64,000 nucleotides of DNA. Origin: Polynucleobacter sp. MWH-UH25E (GTDB lineage Bacteria; Pseudomonadota; Gammaproteobacteria; Burkholderiales; Burkholderiaceae). This document shows positions 58,688-64,000 of the stretch, in pieces. A program made the position numbers and the translations under genes. The stretch spans positions 744,001-808,000 of the forward strand of contig NZ_CP061286.1 in NCBI RefSeq assembly GCF_018687095.1. Reading direction: 5' to 3'. Numbering within the stretch: position 1 is the stretch's first letter; the number at the start of each line of letters is the position of its first letter. The notes below the pieces were generated by a model that saw only the letters and a list, made by a program, of their open reading frames with translations, was not told where the DNA came from and made no database searches.

Positions 58688-59752
58688 ATGGCTTTAGTAT
58701 CTTTACGACAACTTTTGGATCATGCCGCTGAAAATGGCTATGGCTTGCCAGCATTTAACGTTAATAACTTAGAGCAAGTGACTGCGATTATGGAGGCTGC
58801 TAACGAAGCAGATTCTCCAGTCATCATGCAGGCATCTGCAGGCGCCCGTAAATATGCTGGCGAGGCATTCTTGCGTCATTTGATCTCTGCGGCAGTTGAA
58901 GCCTACCCACATATTCCAGTGGTAATGCATCAAGATCATGGTCAAAGCCCAGCAGTTTGCATGGCAGCTATTAAGAGTGGCTTTACGAGTGTGATGATGG
59001 ATGGCTCTTTAGAGGCTGATGGAAAGTCAGTGGCCAGCTATGAATACAACGTTGATGTCTCTAAAGAAGTTGTTAAGTTCTCTCACTCTATTGGCGTTAC
59101 CGTTGAAGCAGAACTCGGAGTTTTGGGTTCACTGGAGACTATGAAGGGTGATAAAGAGGATGGGCATGGTGCCGATGGCATGATGACTCGGGAGCAATTG
59201 CTGACGGACGTCGAGCAAGCTGCTGACTTTGTTAAGGCTACCCAGTGTGATGCTTTGGCAATCGCTATTGGTACTAGCCACGGCGCATACAAGTTTACTA
59301 AAAAACCTACTGGCGATATTTTGGCAATTGACCGCATCAAAGAGATTCATGCTCGTATACCGAATACGCATTTGGTGATGCATGGCTCTTCCAGTGTTCC
59401 TCAAGAGCTGCTCGCGGAGATTCGTGAGTTTGGTGGTGATATGAAAGAAACGTACGGTGTACCTGTTGAAGAGATTCAAGAGGGCATTAAGAACGGGGTA
59501 CGCAAAATCAATATTGATACCGATATTCGTCTAGCAATGACGGGCGCCATTCGTCGCTACTTGTTTGAGAACCCAAGCAAGTTTGATCCACGCGATTATT
59601 TGAAGCCAGCGCGTGAGGCTGCCAAGAAAGTCTGTATCGCTCGCTTTCAGGCTTTTGGTTCTGCTGGTCAAGCATCTAAGATTAAGCCTATTCCATTGGA
59701 AAAAATGGCCGAGCTATATAAGAGCGGTAAGTTAGCTCAGATCGTGAAGTAA
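58688..59752 (+). CDS. fba: Class II fructose-bisphosphate aldolase
   Basis: A 354-residue zinc-dependent aldolase. The zinc ligands are in VVMHQDHGQSP, TVEAELG and LVMHGSSSVP, with INIDTDIRLA near the C-terminus. It cleaves fructose 1,6-bisphosphate and also works in gluconeogenesis. An intergenic gap of 58 bp separates it from pyk. Confidence 0.98.
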   Translation: MALVSLRQLLDHAAENGYGLPAFNVNNLEQVTAIMEAANEADSPVIMQASAGARKYAGEAFLRHLISAAVEAYPHIPVVMHQDHGQSPAVCMAAIKSGFTSVMMDGSLEADGKSVASYEYNVDVSKEVVKFSHSIGVTVEAELGVLGSLETMKGDKEDGHGADGMMTREQLLTDVEQAADFVKATQCDALAIAIGTSHGAYKFTKKPTGDILAIDRIKEIHARIPNTHLVMHGSSSVPQELLAEIREFGGDMKETYGVPVEEIQEGIKNGVRKINIDTDIRLAMTGAIRRYLFENPSKFDPRDYLKPAREAAKKVCIARFQAFGSAGQASKIKPIPLEKMAELYKSGKLAQIVK

Positions 59753-59757
59753 TTGAT

Positions 59758-60657
59758 ATGCCAGCTCTTTACGCTACTTCCATTAAGTCCTTGCCTCTCC
59801 TCTCTAAAGGCAAAGTGCGTGATGTATACGCCCTGGGCGATGACAAATTATTGATGATCACTACCGATCGATTGTCCGCATTTGATGTGGTCATGGGTGA
59901 GCCTATTCCTGAGAAGGGTATTGTCCTCAATCAAATGGCCAATTTCTGGTTTGATAAGTTGGGCAAAGTTATTCCCAATCATTTAACTGGAATCGATCCT
60001 GCAACTGTTGTTGCTCCTGATGAGGTGGATCAGGTTAAAGGCCGTGCTGTAGTTGCTAAGCGCTTAAAGCCAATTTTGGTTGAGGCGGTTGTGCGTGGAT
60101 ATCTGGCTGGTAGCGGTTGGAAAGACTACAAAGAGACTGGTAAGGTCTGTGGAATTGCATTGCCTGCTGGTTTAGAAAACGCTCAAAAATTACCAGAGCC
60201 AATCTTTACTCCCGCTGCAAAAGCGGACGTGGGTGAGCATGATGAAAATATTTCATTTGAAAAAGTAGTTGAGTTGATTGGCGAGAAATTGGCAAACCAA
60301 ATTCGCGATATCAGTATTCGTTTGTATAAAGAGGCCTCTGAATATGCTGCGACACGCGGCATCATCATTGCGGATACCAAGTTTGAATTTGGTCTAGATG
60401 ATGCAGGGCAATTGGTGCTAATGGATGAGATTCTGACTGCAGACTCTTCTCGTTTTTGGCCTGCTGAAACCTATTATGTTGGCTCAAACCCACCCTCTTA
60501 TGACAAGCAATTCGTGCGCGATTGGTTAGAAACTGCCCAAGTAAACGGTAAGTTGTGGCCCAAGACAGCTCCAGCTCCTCAGTTACCTGCTGATGTAATT
60601 GAAAAGACTGCTGAAAAGTATCGTGAAGCGCTTACTCGCTTAACCCAAGGATCTTAG
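59758..60657 (+). CDS. purC: SAICAR synthase (phosphoribosylaminoimidazole-succinocarboxamide synthase)
   Basis: A 299-residue enzyme: LLSKGKVRDVYALGDDKLLMITTDRLSAFDVVMGEPIPEKG, KRLKPILVEAVVRGYLAGSGWKDYKETG and LMDEILTADSSRFWP are purC signatures. It joins aspartate to CAIR in purine synthesis. Only 5 bp separate it from fba; purE and purK follow, so the genes share a transcription unit. Confidence 0.98.
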   Translation: MPALYATSIKSLPLLSKGKVRDVYALGDDKLLMITTDRLSAFDVVMGEPIPEKGIVLNQMANFWFDKLGKVIPNHLTGIDPATVVAPDEVDQVKGRAVVAKRLKPILVEAVVRGYLAGSGWKDYKETGKVCGIALPAGLENAQKLPEPIFTPAAKADVGEHDENISFEKVVELIGEKLANQIRDISIRLYKEASEYAATRGIIIADTKFEFGLDDAGQLVLMDEILTADSSRFWPAETYYVGSNPPSYDKQFVRDWLETAQVNGKLWPKTAPAPQLPADVIEKTAEKYREALTRLTQGS

Positions 60658-60721
60658 GGATAATAGAGCCCCTGAGGGTCTTAAAGGGCCCTAAAAGCAT
60701 GTAAGTTATTTGGAGAGCTAA

Positions 60722-61219
60722 ATGAGCAAAAAGCCAGTTGTCGGAATCGTGATGGGGTCCAATTCTGATTGGGATACCATGCAGCATGCCGCTCAAATGC
60801 TTGAGCAGTTTGGTGTAACTCATGAAGCTAAGGTGTTGTCAGCCCATCGCATGCCAGATGATATGTTTCAATATGCAGAGAACGCCCAGAAAAATGGTTT
60901 GCAAGCCATTATTGCTGGTGCTGGCGGTGCTGCTCACTTGCCAGGTATGTTGGCATCAAAGACGATTGTCCCTGTGTATGGCGTGCCCGTTGCTAGTAAG
61001 TATCTGCGCGGTGAAGACTCTTTATATTCAATTGTGCAAATGCCCAAAGGAATTCCTGTTGCTACCTTCGCCATTGGCGAGGCTGGAGCTGCAAATGCAG
61101 CTTTGCATGTGATTGCAGGCTTAGCTTTGCATGATGTCGACTTGGCAAAGCGCTTGGAAGAGTTTCGCGTAAAACAATCTGATGCAGCGCGCTCTATGAA
61201 TTTGCCAGGATACAACTAG
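60722..61219 (+). CDS. purE: N5-carboxyaminoimidazole ribonucleotide mutase
   Basis: A 165-residue class I PurE: VGIVMGSNSDWDTMQHAAQML, KVLSAHRMPDDMFQYA and IIAGAGGAAHLPGMLAS are characteristic. It moves the carboxyl group from N5-CAIR to give CAIR. Its stop is directly before the purK start. Confidence 0.97.
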   Translation: MSKKPVVGIVMGSNSDWDTMQHAAQMLEQFGVTHEAKVLSAHRMPDDMFQYAENAQKNGLQAIIAGAGGAAHLPGMLASKTIVPVYGVPVASKYLRGEDSLYSIVQMPKGIPVATFAIGEAGAANAALHVIAGLALHDVDLAKRLEEFRVKQSDAARSMNLPGYN

Positions 61220-62404
61220 ATGGTAAATCGTATGGAACCCATTTTGCCGGGTTCATATTTAGGAATACTAGGTGGTGGTCAATTGGGGCGCATGTTTACG
61301 CAAGCCGCTCAAGCCATGGGTTATAAAGTCTGCGTGCTCGATCCAGGCTCTGATAGTCCCGCTGGTTCAATCGCTGAGAAATTCATTCAAGCCGACTACA
61401 CAAACTCTGCTGCTTTAAAAGAGATGGCTGCTTTGTGCGCGGCGGTGAGCACTGAATTTGAGAATGTTCCTGCCCAAGCACTTGATGAGCTTGAGTCTTT
61501 AGGGGTGTTTGTAGCACCGCGCAGCAGTTGCGTTTCATTGGCGCAAAATCGCATTGCAGAAAAGAATTTTCTAGCGACCTGGAAGTCTGAAACCAATATT
61601 GGCCCAGCACCTCACTTTGTCATTGAACATGATGCTGATATCGCCCATGTTCCCGCAGATTTATTTCCTGGAATCCTGAAAACAGCCCGCATGGGTTATG
61701 ACGGCAAAGGTCAAATTACTGTTCATGCCGCAGAACAATTAGTGGATGCTTGGGCGGAGTTGGGTAAGGTTCCTTGTGTATTAGAAAAACGCATGGAATT
61801 GGATTTCGAGGTTTCGGCATTGGTAGCGCGAGGCTATGACGATTCAGTAGTTGCTTATCCAGTTTCACAAAACGTGCATCGCGATGGAATTTTGCATACC
61901 TCCACAGTGCCTGCGCCTTCTTTAAAGCCGGCGCAAGAGAAAAAAATTATTGATGCTGCTAAAGCGCTGATACGGAAGATTGATTACGTTGGCGTATTGT
62001 GTGTTGAGTTCTTTATTTTAAAGAATGGCGATATCGTTGCTAATGAAATTGCTCCTAGACCCCATAATTCAGGGCACTACACCATGGATGCTTGTGTGAG
62101 CAGCCAGTTTGAGCAACAGGTTAGAGCAATGGCTCGACTTCCTTTAGGCGATACCCGTCAGTTGGCCCCCGTTTCGATGTTAAATCTCTTAGGCGATCTT
62201 TGGTTTACCGGTAATGAAGATCAAGCAAAAGAGCCGGCATGGAATAAGGTGCTTGCACATCCCGATGCCAAATTACATCTTTATGGAAAGTCAGCGCCAC
62301 GCATTGGCAGAAAAATGGGCCACATTAATTGTTTAGGTGAAGCGCTGAACGAGGCTCGTCAAAATTGTGCTGCTGTCGCCGCTGAGCTGGGCATAGAACC
62401 CTAG
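61220..62404 (+). CDS. purK: N5-carboxyaminoimidazole ribonucleotide synthase
   Basis: A 394-residue ATP-grasp enzyme: GILGGGQLGRMFTQAAQAMGY at the start, GYDGKGQ in the ATP-grasp domain and ENEIAPRPHNSGHYTMDAC-like sequence (VANEIAPRPHNSGHYTMD) near residue 275. It carboxylates AIR with ATP and bicarbonate. Immediately adjacent to purE. Confidence 0.97.
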   Translation: MVNRMEPILPGSYLGILGGGQLGRMFTQAAQAMGYKVCVLDPGSDSPAGSIAEKFIQADYTNSAALKEMAALCAAVSTEFENVPAQALDELESLGVFVAPRSSCVSLAQNRIAEKNFLATWKSETNIGPAPHFVIEHDADIAHVPADLFPGILKTARMGYDGKGQITVHAAEQLVDAWAELGKVPCVLEKRMELDFEVSALVARGYDDSVVAYPVSQNVHRDGILHTSTVPAPSLKPAQEKKIIDAAKALIRKIDYVGVLCVEFFILKNGDIVANEIAPRPHNSGHYTMDACVSSQFEQQVRAMARLPLGDTRQLAPVSMLNLLGDLWFTGNEDQAKEPAWNKVLAHPDAKLHLYGKSAPRIGRKMGHINCLGEALNEARQNCAAVAAELGIEP

Positions 62405-62406
62405 AA

Positions 62407-63510
62407 ATGTCTGGGGTTACATCTGGCGAATCATCGCCACAATCGTTAGTCATCAATGAAGCTGCTCAGGCCTTGCGTAATGGATGCTTGGTCGCCTTTC
62501 CGACGGAAACGGTGTACGGCTTGGGCGCTGATGCCAGCAATCCCAGCGCTATTCAAAAAGTATTTACGACAAAAGGTCGACCATCGAATCACCCTTTGAT
62601 AGTTCATATCGCCGCTCCGGAGCAATTGGGACATGGGCAAATTGATTGGGTGTCAGTTTTAGCGCCATGGGCAAGAGATATTTCCGAGGATGCTCTCAAA
62701 TTAATAAATGCTTTTTGGCCCGGCCCATTAACTTTGGTTTTTAAAAAAGATAAGCATGTGCTCAATGAGATTACTGGTGGCCAAGATACGGTCGCCATTC
62801 GATCTCCTGCGCATCCAATCGCTCAAGAGCTATTACGCCAATTTCAAGGTGGAGTAGTAGCGCCTTCAGCTAATCGCTTTGGCAAAGTCTCTCCAACAAG
62901 TGCAGCAGATGTGCGTAGTGAATTTGAAGACGAATCGGAGTTGCTGGTAATTGATGGCGGTGATTGCGAAGTTGGCATTGAGTCGACGATTGTGGATGTC
63001 TCCAATGGAGACCGCGCAGTTCTTCTACGCCCAGGCGTGATTACGCCAAATGAAATATTCGTCAAAACAGGTGTGCAAGTTTATGGTCCTGGCGAGATGG
63101 GAGATGTCAATGTTCATCCGGAATCTTTACCAAGAGTATCTGGAAGTTTAAAAGCCCATTACGCACCTACAACCCCATTGCGCTTGTATGCTCCTGGTCG
63201 CGTCCTCGATGCTCTGACTGAATTTCCGGACACAAAGTCTCGGGTTGCTGTTGCGGTTTGGGATTCCGAATCTTCTTTGGGAGATGACGGGCATCCATCC
63301 GCTCATTTTGAAGAGGTGGAGGTGCCGAGTGACAGCACTGCTTTTGCAAGTCGCCTATATCGTTCGCTCAGAGATTTGGATGAGCAAGGTTGGGATCTCA
63401 TATTGTTTCCGGAGCCTCCTGCAGGCGAAGAATGGGATGGGGTGAGAGATCGTCTTCAGCGCGCGTGCTTTGGTTCTGGGCCATCTTCAAGTAGCCACGA
63501 TAGCAATTGA
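62407..63510 (+). CDS. tsaC: L-threonylcarbamoyladenylate synthase (Sua5 type)
   Basis: A 367-residue long-form enzyme. The YrdC domain (~15-200) has VAFPTETVYGLGADAS, TKGRPSNHPLIVHI and PSANRFGKVSPTSAADV, and the C-terminal Sua5 domain (~240-365) has SGSLKAHYAPTTPLRLY. It makes the threonylcarbamoyl-AMP intermediate for t6A37 of ANN-decoding tRNAs. Starts 2 bp after purK; its end overlaps the convergent dacB by 55 bp. Confidence 0.95.
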   Translation: MSGVTSGESSPQSLVINEAAQALRNGCLVAFPTETVYGLGADASNPSAIQKVFTTKGRPSNHPLIVHIAAPEQLGHGQIDWVSVLAPWARDISEDALKLINAFWPGPLTLVFKKDKHVLNEITGGQDTVAIRSPAHPIAQELLRQFQGGVVAPSANRFGKVSPTSAADVRSEFEDESELLVIDGGDCEVGIESTIVDVSNGDRAVLLRPGVITPNEIFVKTGVQVYGPGEMGDVNVHPESLPRVSGSLKAHYAPTTPLRLYAPGRVLDALTEFPDTKSRVAVAVWDSESSLGDDGHPSAHFEEVEVPSDSTAFASRLYRSLRDLDEQGWDLILFPEPPAGEEWDGVRDRLQRACFGSGPSSSSHDSN

Positions 63511-64000
63511 TCGTGGGCCTCTAGCCCTTTCCAAGCGTTAGGGTGGTTGATAAATGAGCTAACGGCATACATTCTTCCTGATTTACTCACCACATACCCC
63601 GAGATCGCCCGTACATCTGCAAGTGATCCCGTCTTCATTCTGACTTCAGGTTTTTTCTTGAGATGTAAAAATTTTCGCAGTTGAGTCATTAAACGATTGC
63701 GCATCGTCCCATCAGTACCGGCTATGGGAAGGCTGTTGTAGAACACTTCCCCAACAGGAAGGTTGCGCGCTTTTAATAAGAGCTGATTCATTTGCTCGCT
63801 TGAAATTGCTTCATTCCTAGAAAGACCTGATCCATTCTCGATCACGAGCCCGTTGAAATGAAGACCATTTTGTTTAAGCCAACTCTGAATAACGAGCTCG
63901 CCATTCGTGGTGGTTGCTGGTTTACCCATTTTTTCTAATGCCAAAGTCAGTAGAAGTTGGCGGGCCATTACATTGTTGGAATATTTATTAATATCCTGTA
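63456..64000 (-). CDS. dacB: D-alanyl-D-alanine carboxypeptidase/endopeptidase PBP4, C-terminal part
   Basis: The frame continues past the right edge; reading on through 64000 gives DINKYSNNVMARQLLL, with SNN the second catalytic motif. ENGSGLSRNEAIS and MKTGSLADVR (third motif KTG) follow. The N-terminal signal and SxxK motif lie outside. PBP4 trims peptidoglycan cross-links in the periplasm. Confidence 0.92.
   Translation of the reverse strand, partial: QDINKYSNNVMARQLLLTLALEKMGKPATTTNGELVIQSWLKQNGLHFNGLVIENGSGLSRNEAISSEQMNQLLLKARNLPVGEVFYNSLPIAGTDGTMRNRLMTQLRKFLHLKKKPEVRMKTGSLADVRAISGYVVSKSGRMYAVSSFINHPNAWKGLEAHDQLLSWLLEDGPEPKHAR

Overview
The window looks like a chromosome segment of a low-GC, streamlined betaproteobacterium of the family Burkholderiaceae, most likely Polynucleobacter or a close relative. 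This is an inference from gene content, gene order (lnt-corC-ybeY-miaB, recA-recX-sucCD, pgk-pyk-fba-purC-purE-purK) and protein character; no database search was run.

Left core (1-16.9 kb): a minus-strand block of glyQ, lnt, corC, ybeY and miaB (no phoH/ybeZ gene between ybeY and miaB), then an antiporter, rhodanese, OsmC, two small exported proteins, an ammonium channel with NtrC-like sites, gamma-carbonic anhydrase, transporters, a glutathione-transferase-type isomerase, a gamma-glutamyltransferase-like enzyme, an MHS-type symporter, a MOSC protein and a repeat-containing secreted protein.

Accessory region (16.97-42.40 kb): a genomic island at a tRNA-Met(CAU) gene. The 5' half of that tRNA occurs three times: as broken copies at 16970 and 25847, each followed by the same ~230-bp left end, and in the intact tRNA at 42397-42473. 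This is the signature of two elements stacked in tandem. The only full-length integrase lies near the right end (38009-39301). Cargo comes in short transcription units: cupin, DUF486, cspA and infA; arsR-arsC-acr3; permease plus thioredoxin-like protein; DUF1275; a scar of two truncated genes; DUF2806; and a KdpD-like/KdpE-like/KimA-like potassium module. A backbone follows with a clamp-loader-like AAA ATPase operon, a catalytic-domain-only recombinase, small unknown proteins, a 675-bp non-coding stretch rich in hairpins, the integrase, and a large zinc-ribbon/nuclease protein.

The most unusual signal is a 15-bp palindrome, GTCGTTTWAAACGAC. I found ten exact and three degenerate copies between 17188 and 42275 and none in the flanking core. 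Most lie between cargo units, usually 40-100 bp upstream of the first gene. Several are preceded by a conserved boundary unit made of a tRNA-3'-end-like sequence ending in CCA, a rho-independent terminator and, in one class, an ~85-bp conserved block. This looks like either an island-wide operator system or a modular cassette architecture, and I do not recognise it as a described system.

Right core (42.4-64 kb): tRNA-Met, DUF2878, recA with a LexA-type box, recX, sucCD, a TerC protein, a type IV pilin, an autotransporter-barrel protein, moaC, a BepA-like M48 protease, waaF, a zinc-finger protein, ilvE, then the glycolysis and purine run pgk-pyk-fba-purC-purE-purK-tsaC, and the C-terminal part of dacB running off the window.
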